From contig JAXJRB010000062.1 of NCBI GenBank assembly GCA_036310845.1, positions 1-34,008 of the forward strand: 34,008 nucleotides of DNA, in the 5' to 3' direction. The notes beneath the pieces were generated by a model. It saw nothing but the letters and a program-made list of their open reading frames with translations, searched no databases and had not been told where the DNA came from. Shown one piece after another: positions 1 through 7,075 of the stretch. Every line of letters begins with the position of its first letter. The stretch's first letter is position 1. The DNA comes from COE1 sp036310845 (GTDB lineage Bacteria; Bacillota; Clostridia; Lachnospirales; Lachnospiraceae). Position numbers and translations under genes: made by a program.

Positions 1-6
1 CCTTAA

Positions 7-2013
7 ATGAGAATTGCTTTAACAGGTAATCCAAACAGTGGTAAGACCACTATGTACAATGCGTTAACAGGTAGAAACGAGCGTGTTGGTAACTGGGCTG
101 GTGTAACAGTAGATAAGAAAGAAAGCCCATTCAAGAAGAACTTTTGTGTAGGAGCAGAAGAGTTAATTGCGGTAGACTTACCAGGTGCATACTCTATGTC
201 ACCATTTACTTCTGAAGAGAGTATCACAAGTGGCTATGTAAAAAATGAGAATCCGGATGTTATAATTAACATCGTAGATGCAACAAATCTTAGCCGTAGT
301 TTATTCTTCACAACACAGTTATTGGAATTAGGAATTCCAGTAGTGGTAGCTTTGAATAAGAGCGATATCAATGATAAGAAGGAAACAAAGATTGATACAG
401 CAGCATTATCTGCAAAGTTAGGCTGTCCTGTTGTAAATACTGTTTCTATTTCATCAAATGATAAGGGATTAGCTGAGGTAGTTAAGACTGCGGTAGCTTT
501 AAAGGGGAAAGAGCAGAAGGCGCCTTATGAACAGGGTGATGTTAAATTAAACGATAAGGCAGAGGTGGAAGCTGCTGATAGAAAGCGTTATGAATTTGTC
601 AATAAGCTTGTAAAAGAGGTTGAGACTCGTAAGGTATTTACAAAGAATAGGAATGCTCAGGATAAGATTGATGCCGTTATGACAAATCCGATTCTTGGCA
701 TTGTAATCTTTGCGGCCATTATGTTCTTGGTATTTGATATTTCACAGTCAACTTTTGGACCATTCATCGCAGATACGTTAGTAGGCTGGATTGAAGGATT
801 CCAAGGATGGGTAGCTGAGTTGGTTGCAGATGCAAATCCATTCTTACAGTCACTATTGGTGGATGGTATAATCGGTGGTGTAGGTGCCGTTGTTGGATTC
901 CTTCCATTAGTAATGGTAATGTACTTCTTGATTGCTTTATTAGAGGATTGTGGTTACATGGCTCGTGCAACGGTTGTATTAGATCCTATATTCAAAAGAG
1001 TCGGTCTTTCAGGAAAGTCGGTTATTCCTATGGTAATCGGTACAGGTTGTGCAATTCCTGGTATTATGGCTTGTCGTACAATCCGTAACGAAAGAGAACG
1101 TAGAGCAACAGCGATGTTAACACCATTTATGCCTTGTGGAGCTAAGCTTCCTGTTATCGCATTATTTGCAGGTGCATTTTTTGCAGATGCAGCTTGGGTT
1201 GGTACGCTAATGTATTTTGTAGGTATCGTACTAATTCTTTTAGGTGCGTTATTAGTAAACAAGATTACAGGACACAAGTATAGAAAATCCTTCTTTATTA
1301 TGGAGCTTCCTGAATATAAGCTTCCAAGCTTAAAGAGAGCTTTTATCTCTATGTGTTCCCGTGGTTGGGCATACATCGTAAAGGCTGGTACTATCATCCT
1401 TGTATGTAATACGGTAGTTCAGATTATGCAGACATTTAACTGGAGCCTTCAGGTTGTAGAAGAGGGAGCGGAAAACACTTCTATTCTTGCAACAATCGCT
1501 TCGCCAATCGCTGTATTATTAGTACCAATTGTAGGTGTTTGTGCATGGCAGTTAGCAGCGGCAGCTGTTACAGGTTTCATTGCTAAGGAAAATGTTGTTG
1601 GTACATTAGCAGTATGTTATGCAATTACAAACTTTATCGATACAGAGGAATTAGCTTTAGTTGGTGGTGCGAACGAAGTTGCAGTAGCTATGGGATTAAC
1701 GAAGGTTGCAGCTCTTGCATATTTAATGTTTAATTTGTTTACACCTCCATGTTTTGCGGCGTTAGGGGCTATGAATTCGGAAATGCAGGATAAGAAGTGG
1801 CTCTGGGGCGGTATTGCTCTTCAGTTCGGAACAGGTTATACAGTGGCATTCCTTGTATACCAGATTGGTACATTAATTACAACTGGAGCACTTGGAGCAG
1901 GTTTTGTTCCTGGATTCATCGCTGTACTTGCAATGGCTACAGTATTAGTATATATTATTAAGAGATCTGAGCATACATTTGATGCAAGGTATGCGTTAAA
2001 GAAGAATGCATAG
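7..2013 (+). CDS. feoB: Ferrous iron transport protein B (GTP-dependent Fe2+ permease)
   Basis: Imports Fe2+ across the cytoplasmic membrane. The 668-residue product starts with a GTPase domain: G1 GNPNSGKTT at residues 7-15, G3 DLPG at 57-60, G4 NKSD at 117-120. A linker to about residue 220 leads into a polytopic membrane domain. Both pore motifs with conserved Cys are present, IGTGCAIPGIMACR and FTPPCFAALGAM. It is shorter than the roughly 770-residue E. coli protein, as usual in Clostridia. The ATG at position 7 fits the family N-terminus, which begins within a few residues of G1, but the upstream binding site and any feoA gene lie outside the window. The small Cys-rich partner follows after 29 bp and a terminator closes the pair. 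Family assignment is near certain. Confidence 0.97.
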   Translation: MRIALTGNPNSGKTTMYNALTGRNERVGNWAGVTVDKKESPFKKNFCVGAEELIAVDLPGAYSMSPFTSEESITSGYVKNENPDVIINIVDATNLSRSLFFTTQLLELGIPVVVALNKSDINDKKETKIDTAALSAKLGCPVVNTVSISSNDKGLAEVVKTAVALKGKEQKAPYEQGDVKLNDKAEVEAADRKRYEFVNKLVKEVETRKVFTKNRNAQDKIDAVMTNPILGIVIFAAIMFLVFDISQSTFGPFIADTLVGWIEGFQGWVAELVADANPFLQSLLVDGIIGGVGAVVGFLPLVMVMYFLIALLEDCGYMARATVVLDPIFKRVGLSGKSVIPMVIGTGCAIPGIMACRTIRNERERRATAMLTPFMPCGAKLPVIALFAGAFFADAAWVGTLMYFVGIVLILLGALLVNKITGHKYRKSFFIMELPEYKLPSLKRAFISMCSRGWAYIVKAGTIILVCNTVVQIMQTFNWSLQVVEEGAENTSILATIASPIAVLLVPIVGVCAWQLAAAAVTGFIAKENVVGTLAVCYAITNFIDTEELALVGGANEVAVAMGLTKVAALAYLMFNLFTPPCFAALGAMNSEMQDKKWLWGGIALQFGTGYTVAFLVYQIGTLITTGALGAGFVPGFIAVLAMATVLVYIIKRSEHTFDARYALKKNA

Positions 2014-2042
2014 TAGTAGTACATAAATAAGGAGTTATTGGT

Positions 2043-2219
2043 ATGGCAAATATCATTGTAGTAGCAGTTGTTTTAACCATGATAGGTGCAGCGATTGCTT
2101 ACATCATAAAAGAGAAGAAAAAAGGTGTAAAGTGTATAGGTTGTCCGGCAGCTTCTGAGTGTGCCAAAAGACAACATGTAACATCTGGTTGTGGATGTCA
2201 TACTGATGAAAAAGAATAA
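2043..2219 (+). CDS. FeoB-associated Cys-rich membrane protein
   Basis: A 58-residue protein with one N-terminal transmembrane helix (about residues 3-22), a Lys-rich stretch, then a Cys-rich cytoplasmic tail with Cys at 31, 34, 40, 50 and 52 (CIGC, SEC and CGC). This matches the small FeoB-associated family that sits directly after feoB in Firmicutes and is thought to help iron handling or stabilise FeoB; the exact role is not settled. The ATG has an AAGGAG site about 8 bases upstream. It shares the operon with feoB, and a strong terminator follows 13 bases after its stop. Confidence 0.9.
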   Translation: MANIIVVAVVLTMIGAAIAYIIKEKKKGVKCIGCPAASECAKRQHVTSGCGCHTDEKE

Positions 2220-2231
2220 GATTAATTGTTA

Positions 2232-2254
2232 AGCCGCTCACTGAGCGGCTTTTT
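2232..2254 (+). terminator. Rho-independent terminator of the feoB operon
   Basis: Nine-base perfect inverted repeat AGCCGCTCA / TGAGCGGCT around one base (in practice an 8-bp stem with a 3-nt loop), followed by TTTTT. Confidence 0.9.
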
Positions 2255-2313
2255 CTGTAGAGCAAACACTTTTCTATTTTCATTAAAAAGGTTGAATATT
2301 TTAGTAAAGTATG

Positions 2314-2339
2314 TTTTAGTAAAATATATTTTACTAAAA
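2314..2339. promoter_or_regulatory. 26-bp perfect palindrome, possible operator before the LacI-type gene
   Basis: Two 13-base arms, TTTTAGTAAAATA and its exact complement, lie 28 bp upstream of the start codon. A second direct copy of TTTTAGTAAA begins 15 bp earlier (2299). The palindrome contains TATATT at 2325-2330, which could serve as a -10. Position suggests autoregulation, but the centre is TA, not the CG typical of LacI-family operators, so another factor may bind. No Rho-type T tract follows, so it is not a terminator. Confidence 0.55.
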
Positions 2340-2366
2340 TGGGAATACAAGAAAGGCTTTAAATAT

Positions 2367-3380
2367 ATGGAAAATACAAGAGTAAGAATCGTTGACATTG
2401 CGGAAGAGCTTGGATTAAGTACCGCAACCGTATCGAATGTCATTCATGGAAAAACGAAAAAGATTTCCGATGAAACAGTAAAAAGAGTGCAGCAATTACT
2501 AGAGGAACGCCAGTATATTCCAAGTATGGCGGGCATTTTGCTTGCGCAGAATGACTCACGCATTATTGGTGTTGTTATCAATAACCATGAAAAATACGAA
2601 GGACATGTGTTGGAAGATCCGTTTGTAGCCTCTTCATTAAATAATTTATCCGTAGAAATAGAACAGTCCGGTTATTTTATGATGGTAAAGACCACTACGG
2701 ATTTAAAGGATATTGTAAAATTTGCCTCGATGTGGAATCTTGAGGGTATTATTATTATTGGATTTTGTGAAGATGAGTATAATAAGCTTCGTGAATTTAT
2801 GCGAGTACCATTTGTTGTATATGATGGATATTTTGAAAATAAAGGTCGTATTTGTAATTTAACGATTGAAAATTTCAATGGTGGTGTGCAAATGGGAGAA
2901 TATTATAGAAATCTTGGTCATGAAAAAGCGTTGTATCTTTCTGATAATATGATTTGTGTGGATTTGGAACGATATGAGGGGTTTTGTCAAGGATTTGGAA
3001 CGGAGCATGTGGAGTCTTGGTTAATTCCGATGCAGAAACAAAGTAGACATCAGTTTTATGAAGAGCATTTTGGAGAAATTTCTAAGTACACTGCCGTTTT
3101 TGCAGCATCCGATTATTATGCGATTGACTTTATGCAGTTTGTGATGGCAAAGGGAATGCGTGTTCCGGAGAATATTTCCATTGCAGGCTTTGATGACAAT
3201 CCAATTTGCGAACAAATTGTACCAAGTCTGACTTCTATTCGACAGGATGGAAAGGAACGGGCAAAAGAAGCTTTATCTATTTTGAATGCATTAAAACAGA
3301 GAGCAAAGGTGGAGCATCAACGGGAACTTCCGGTTACATTAATAAAGCGAAGTAGCACAGCAAAATGTACAAAAAAATAA
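2367..3380 (+). CDS. LacI-family transcriptional regulator
   Basis: A 337-residue one-component regulator. Residues 7-26 form the LacI helix-turn-helix (RIVDIAEELGLSTATVSNVI), followed by the hinge helix region near 45-60 and a periplasmic-binding-protein-like sensor domain to the C-terminus, including the late GFDDNPICEQIVPSLTSIRQD segment that is well kept in the family. The start chosen is the ATG at 2367: it has a GAAAGG site 11 bases upstream and puts the HTH at the very N-terminus, whereas the reading frame remains open further upstream through the terminator region. The effector cannot be read from the sequence. The next gene encodes a MATE exporter and the gap between them holds a LacI-type operator, so that exporter is the likely target. 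Confidence 0.92.
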   Translation: MENTRVRIVDIAEELGLSTATVSNVIHGKTKKISDETVKRVQQLLEERQYIPSMAGILLAQNDSRIIGVVINNHEKYEGHVLEDPFVASSLNNLSVEIEQSGYFMMVKTTTDLKDIVKFASMWNLEGIIIIGFCEDEYNKLREFMRVPFVVYDGYFENKGRICNLTIENFNGGVQMGEYYRNLGHEKALYLSDNMICVDLERYEGFCQGFGTEHVESWLIPMQKQSRHQFYEEHFGEISKYTAVFAASDYYAIDFMQFVMAKGMRVPENISIAGFDDNPICEQIVPSLTSIRQDGKERAKEALSILNALKQRAKVEHQRELPVTLIKRSSTAKCTKK

Positions 3381-3392
3381 ACGTATTTTTAT

Positions 3393-3416
3393 AATGGGTT
3401 ACACGTTTAACCTATT
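3393..3416. promoter_or_regulatory. LacI-type operator upstream of the MATE gene
   Basis: Imperfect 24-bp palindrome with halves AATGGGTTACAC and GTTTAACCTATT (10 of 12 positions complementary) and a central CG, the hallmark of LacI-family sites. It abuts the -35 of the MATE promoter. Confidence 0.65.
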
Positions 3417-3443
3417 GTGAATTAAAGGCTTTCCGAATACAAT
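3415..3443 (+). promoter_or_regulatory. Predicted promoter of the MATE gene
   Basis: TTGTGA (3415-3420), 17-bp spacer, TACAAT (3438-3443). The LacI-type operator ends inside the -35, so bound repressor would block polymerase. Confidence 0.65.
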
Positions 3444-3487
3444 AAAGGTAGAGGTCTAAAAGTATTACGGAAAGGAATGAAACTTAT

Positions 3488-4831
3488 ATGAAAGGAAATA
3501 AAACATTTTTAAGAACAGTTTGTAACATAGCAATCCCTGTTATGCTTCAGTGTATGCTACAGTCATCCTTTAGCATGATAGATCAGATTATGATAGGGCA
3601 GCTTGGTAGTGTGAATATAGCAGCGATTGGCCTGGCTGGTAAATTTTTCTCTATTTTCTCAGTAACAGTTGCGGCAATTGCAACAGTAGCAGGTATTATG
3701 ATTTCACAATATATAGGGAAAGAGGAAAAAGAGGAAGTAGACAAGAGTTTTTCGGTTAATATGATAGCATCCTTGCTATTGGCAGTGATTTTTATGGCAT
3801 TGTGTATTTTTATACCGGAAAATATTATGAGAATTTATACCAAGGAAGCAGAAATATGTACGGTTGCGGCTTCTTATTTAAAAATCTTGGCTATTACATT
3901 TATTCCGGTTGCCGGGGCAACCTTAGTATCGACGATGCTTCGCTGCATGGAAAAGGCTTCCTTACCATTGTATGCAAGTATTGTGGCAGCAATTGTAAAT
4001 ACGGTTTTAAACTATGTTATGATTTTTGGTAAATTCGGATGTCCTGCCATGGGAGTGGAAGGTGCTGCGATAGCAACGGTTATTTCTCAGTTAGTAAATC
4101 TTTTCATCATGCTAATAGCATTAGTAAGGTTATATAAAAAGGAAGAAAGAAACTTTGCATTTTCTATAAAGCTTGGAAAAGCTGGTTATCAGCAGTATTT
4201 TGTTATGCTTATACCGATTTTGATAACAGAATTTTTCTGGAGTCTTGGAGAAAACGTATATGCATCGGTCTATGGACACATGGGAACAGCGGCATGTGCA
4301 GCAATGACTTTGACCAATCCGATTCAAGGATTAATGATAGGAGCATTAAGTGGTTTGGCGCAGGCTGCAGGTATTTTGATAGGAAAATCATTAGGTAAGG
4401 AAGAGTATGATGAGGCATATCAAAATGCAAAGAAGCTGACATACTATGGATTTGTTGGGTCTTTATGCTTATCTATTCTTTTGATTCTGTTGAGAAAGTT
4501 CTATGTAGATATTTATGCGGTAGAGGATTCAGTGAAACTACTAGCTGGAAAAGTATTGGTAGCATTTGCTTTTATTTCACCGGTAAAGGTTTTAAATATG
4601 ATTCTTAGTGGTGGAATTATAAGAAGTGGTGGTAAGACAAAGCTTGTTATGTGGATAGACATGATAGGAACTTGGGGATTTGGCGTACCGCTTGCATTAG
4701 TAACTGCTTTTGTTCTCGGAATGCCAATTTATTGGGTTTATTTTATATTATCATTAGAAGAAGTGATAAGGCTTCTGATTGCAGTGGTAGTATTTCGAAC
4801 AAAGACATGGATGCAGAGTCTGGCAGTATAA
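3488..4831 (+). CDS. MATE-family multidrug/solute exporter
   Basis: A 447-residue polytopic membrane protein of normal length for the MATE family (12 predicted helices in two homologous halves). Family features include the N-terminal LQSSFSMIDQIMIGQLG stretch, the AAIGLAGKFFSIF segment of helix 2, MLRCMEKASLPLYAS and the SGGIIRSGGKTK loop of the second half. Members expel drugs or metabolites in exchange for Na+ or H+; the substrate here is unknown. The ATG at 3488 is preceded by GAAAGGA; an ATG ten bases earlier hits a stop after four codons. It has its own promoter with a LacI-type operator. The methyltransferase gene follows after 24 bp and is probably cotranscribed. Confidence 0.93.
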   Translation: MKGNKTFLRTVCNIAIPVMLQCMLQSSFSMIDQIMIGQLGSVNIAAIGLAGKFFSIFSVTVAAIATVAGIMISQYIGKEEKEEVDKSFSVNMIASLLLAVIFMALCIFIPENIMRIYTKEAEICTVAASYLKILAITFIPVAGATLVSTMLRCMEKASLPLYASIVAAIVNTVLNYVMIFGKFGCPAMGVEGAAIATVISQLVNLFIMLIALVRLYKKEERNFAFSIKLGKAGYQQYFVMLIPILITEFFWSLGENVYASVYGHMGTAACAAMTLTNPIQGLMIGALSGLAQAAGILIGKSLGKEEYDEAYQNAKKLTYYGFVGSLCLSILLILLRKFYVDIYAVEDSVKLLAGKVLVAFAFISPVKVLNMILSGGIIRSGGKTKLVMWIDMIGTWGFGVPLALVTAFVLGMPIYWVYFILSLEEVIRLLIAVVVFRTKTWMQSLAV

Positions 4832-4855
4832 ATGATAAAATGAGCGAGGTAATAT

Positions 4856-5557
4856 ATGCGTGAATTGACAGAACTTCCTGCTTGGGAAAGATTATTTAAA
4901 AAGATTGTTTGGGCACAACTTGGTGATATACAAGGAAAGAATATCCTTGATTTTGGAAGTGGTGAAGGTATAACTGCAAGCCATTTTGCTGAAAACAATA
5001 ATGTTGTGGCAATCGAACCATCGGAAGAAATGCTGGTTAACAGATGGACCGACTATGAATACAGACAAATCCAAGGGGATGTTACAAATCTTTCTGGTTT
5101 TGAGGATAACACATTTGATATGATTATTTGTCATAATGTATTGGAGTATATAGAGGACAAACAGAGTATTTTAGACGAACTTCATAGAGTGCTAAAACCT
5201 CATGGTATACTTTCAATAGTAAAGCATAATCGTGCTGGTCGAGTGATGCAGATGGCAGTATTGCTTGATGATTTAGAAAAAGCAAATGACTTATTAGATG
5301 GAAAAGATAGTACGGCAGTGAAATTTGGTGTGATTAGGTACTATGAAGAAGAGATGATTTCGAAATGGGTTCCTGGACTAAAAAAGAAGGACTGTTTTGG
5401 TATTCGTACATTTTGGGATTTACAACAAAATCAAGAAAAGCATAATTCAGAAGAATGGCAAAGCAGAATGATGCAGCTTGAGATGCGAGTATCGCAAATG
5501 GAGGAGTATAGAAGAATTTCGTTCTTTCATCATTTACTTTATTCTAAAGAAATATGA
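4856..5557 (+). CDS. Class I SAM-dependent methyltransferase, CmoM/SmtA-like
   Basis: A 233-residue Rossmann-fold methyltransferase. SAM motif I is ILDFGSGEG (residues 30-38), followed by the acidic VVAIEPSEEM and the motif IV region FDMIICHNVLEYI. The overall plan, with a HNVLEY core, a VLKPHGILS strand, a GIRTFWDL segment and a C-terminal MMQLEMRVSQMEEYR helix, resembles E. coli CmoM (SmtA), which methylates 5-carboxymethoxyuridine in tRNA anticodons (E. coli has HAVLEWV and GVRVFHDY at the matching points, from memory). That likeness was judged by eye. It follows the MATE gene by 24 bp and two hairpins end the transcript. A plain small-molecule methyltransferase is the alternative. Confidence 0.85.
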   Translation: MRELTELPAWERLFKKIVWAQLGDIQGKNILDFGSGEGITASHFAENNNVVAIEPSEEMLVNRWTDYEYRQIQGDVTNLSGFEDNTFDMIICHNVLEYIEDKQSILDELHRVLKPHGILSIVKHNRAGRVMQMAVLLDDLEKANDLLDGKDSTAVKFGVIRYYEEEMISKWVPGLKKKDCFGIRTFWDLQQNQEKHNSEEWQSRMMQLEMRVSQMEEYRRISFFHHLLYSKEI

Positions 5558-5627
5558 TAAATTCTGTTTGTCAGTGCGCCAATTTCAATATGTCGAAGAG
5601 ATAAATCTTTATTTTAAAAAATCACAT

Positions 5628-5675
5628 TAAAAAATAGCCGATGCATTTTAAAAACTAAATATGCATGGGCTATTT
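5628..5675. terminator. Hairpin serving as terminator of the minus-strand LiaF-like operon, probably bidirectional
   Basis: Arms AAAATAGCCgATGCAT (5631-5646) and ATGCATgGGCTATTT (5661-5675). Read on the minus strand the stem ends in a run of T, downstream of the gene that stops at 5756. Confidence 0.7.
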
Positions 5676-5701
5676 ATCTTTTAGACTTTGTCTACAGTTT
5701 G

Positions 5702-5734
5702 AGACTATGAAGCATTGATTTTCATGGTCTTTTT
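5702..5734 (+). terminator. Rho-independent terminator after the methyltransferase gene
   Basis: Arms AGACTATGAA and TTCATGGTCT (one G-T pair) around a 9-base loop, followed by TTTT. Confidence 0.75.
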
Positions 5735-5755
5735 GTATTTATATTTCATTTTAGA

Positions 5756-6475
5756 TTAGATATAGATAATATCGATACCACCGAAGTTACATTCACCTAC
5801 CAGATATAGGGTATGTGTACCGTCCGGCTGATGTATGCCTTTTTCATCTACACCACCGAATGCACTGTGAATCTGATTGACAACCATCCAGTTCTTTGGA
5901 ACATAGATTTCTGTGCCGGCAAAGTTGTTTTCAATGCTAACAGTTGCCTGTGAATTTTGCATAGTGGTATTGGTAAAGTAGATTTTTAGGGTGCCGAAGT
6001 TACATTCAAAGTGTCCGCTTTTGAAGTTATCAGAATTCACATATTTTACGCAGGAACCAAAGTTTATTTCCTGTCTGATATATTCATGATTATCTGCATT
6101 AACGACTTCATCAAAGTTTACTTCTCCTTCTGAATTGAACTGTCCACCAGGATAACAGATGGGATGTTCTTTCCTGGGAAACAGCATATTACATCCGATA
6201 CTTAATAGGATAGCAGCGCCAAAAACGGTAACAGGGGTAATGCTAGTAATACCTAATGGTCCATCATAAAGTACAAATAAGAAAGCGAGTGGAAAGAAAA
6301 TTCCAAAGTAATTAAGGCGCACTATATTTTTTAATAGGATGGAAACTAAAATAATGGTCCACAACATGTTCCATACATTGATTCGCAGTCCTTGTATAAA
6401 ATCTGTTTTGGAAAATAGTAAAAATACAGCTCCTAGAATAAAAAGTAATCCCCACAAAATACGTTCTTTTTTCAT
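5756..6475 (-). CDS. LiaF-like membrane protein (cell-wall-stress type)
   Basis: A 239-residue protein. The first 100 residues hold about four membrane helices (for example LLFILGAVFLLF, IILVSILL, FGIFFPLAFLFVLY). After a short cytoplasmic linker, residues 120-239 form repeated beta strands with recurring NFG and AFGG turns, as in the C-terminal domain shared by LiaF, VraT and the cell wall-active antibiotics response proteins. In Bacillus LiaF restrains a two-component system. Here the partner is a lone LytTR regulator whose gene overlaps the start by 4 bp (ATGA), so a regulator plus membrane inhibitor pair is a reasonable inference. No histidine kinase is nearby. Confidence 0.85.
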   Translation of the reverse strand: MKKERILWGLLFILGAVFLLFSKTDFIQGLRINVWNMLWTIILVSILLKNIVRLNYFGIFFPLAFLFVLYDGPLGITSITPVTVFGAAILLSIGCNMLFPRKEHPICYPGGQFNSEGEVNFDEVVNADNHEYIRQEINFGSCVKYVNSDNFKSGHFECNFGTLKIYFTNTTMQNSQATVSIENNFAGTEIYVPKNWMVVNQIHSAFGGVDEKGIHQPDGTHTLYLVGECNFGGIDIIYI

Positions 6476-6930
6476 CGTCTCATCCTCATTTCTTCTAATT
6501 TTTCTTTTAAAGGTTTAAAGTAATATCTTGAAACATATACTTGTTTGTGGCTTTTGGTAAATTCCACAAGACAAGTAGATAAATTTCGGGTCATGGAGTA
6601 TATTTTATCGACATTTAGTATGGCTGATTTGGATACTCGCATAAAATAACCTGGTAAACGTTCCTCGAGTTCGTAGAGCTTAAGTTTTGTATGATAGACA
6701 TCTTTAGCAGTATGGACATTGATGATGCCATCGTCTGTTTCGAAGAAAAGTATCTCGTTTAGTTCGATATAATATTCCGTTTCCCCTTTGTAAAAGATAA
6801 ACCGTTGGTTTCCGGCAGCAATTTCCGAAAGTGCCTGCTGAATCAATTGTACTTCTTTTGTCAGTCCTGCACACCGGATTACGACCTCGCTTTCCAAGGC
6901 GGTTTCATCGACCTCTATTTTTATTTTCAT
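6472..6930 (-). CDS. Stand-alone LytTR-domain transcriptional regulator
   Basis: A 152-residue protein with a short N-terminal region (1-45) and a LytTR DNA-binding domain (about 46-148). Typical family positions are visible: IELNEILFFETDDGIINVHT, then YFMRVSKSAILNVDKI and the final VYVSRYYFKPLKEKL. There is no receiver domain, so it is not a classical response regulator. An AAAGGAG site lies about 12 bases before the ATG. Its promoter (6973-7001) has two boxes 21 bp apart directly upstream, the geometry expected for LytTR binding, so it probably activates itself. It forms an operon with the LiaF-like membrane protein. A paralogue sits at 16892. Confidence 0.92.
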   Translation of the reverse strand: MKIKIEVDETALESEVVIRCAGLTKEVQLIQQALSEIAAGNQRFIFYKGETEYYIELNEILFFETDDGIINVHTAKDVYHTKLKLYELEERLPGYFMRVSKSAILNVDKIYSMTRNLSTCLVEFTKSHKQVYVSRYYFKPLKEKLEEMRMRR

Positions 6931-6972
6931 CCGGTTTGAATCTCCTTTGAATGTTGTTCTTGTTACAATCCT

Positions 6973-7041
6973 ATCATAGGAGATAAAAGGAGTACTGTAA
7001 ATAAAAAATAAGTAAGTGGTTATTTTTGACTGGTAAGTGGT
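6973..7041 (-). promoter_or_regulatory. LytTR-type promoter of the LytTR/LiaF-like operon
   Basis: On the minus strand: box ACCACTTA (7041-7034), second box ACCACTTA (7020-7013) exactly 21 bp on, 11-bp gap, -35 TTTACA (7001-6996), 17-bp spacer, -10 TATGAT (6978-6973). The layout is shared with 9393-9461 and 13272-13340. Confidence 0.8.
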
Positions 7042-7070
7042 AAAAAAAGAGCGCCATTTTTTATGGCGCC
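7042..7070 (-). terminator. Rho-independent terminator of the EIIC-EAL gene
   Basis: Minus-strand stem GGCGCCAT / ATGGCGC with an A-rich loop, followed by TCTTTTTTT. It directly abuts the LytTR boxes of the next operon. Confidence 0.85.
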
Positions 7071-7075
7071 CATTA

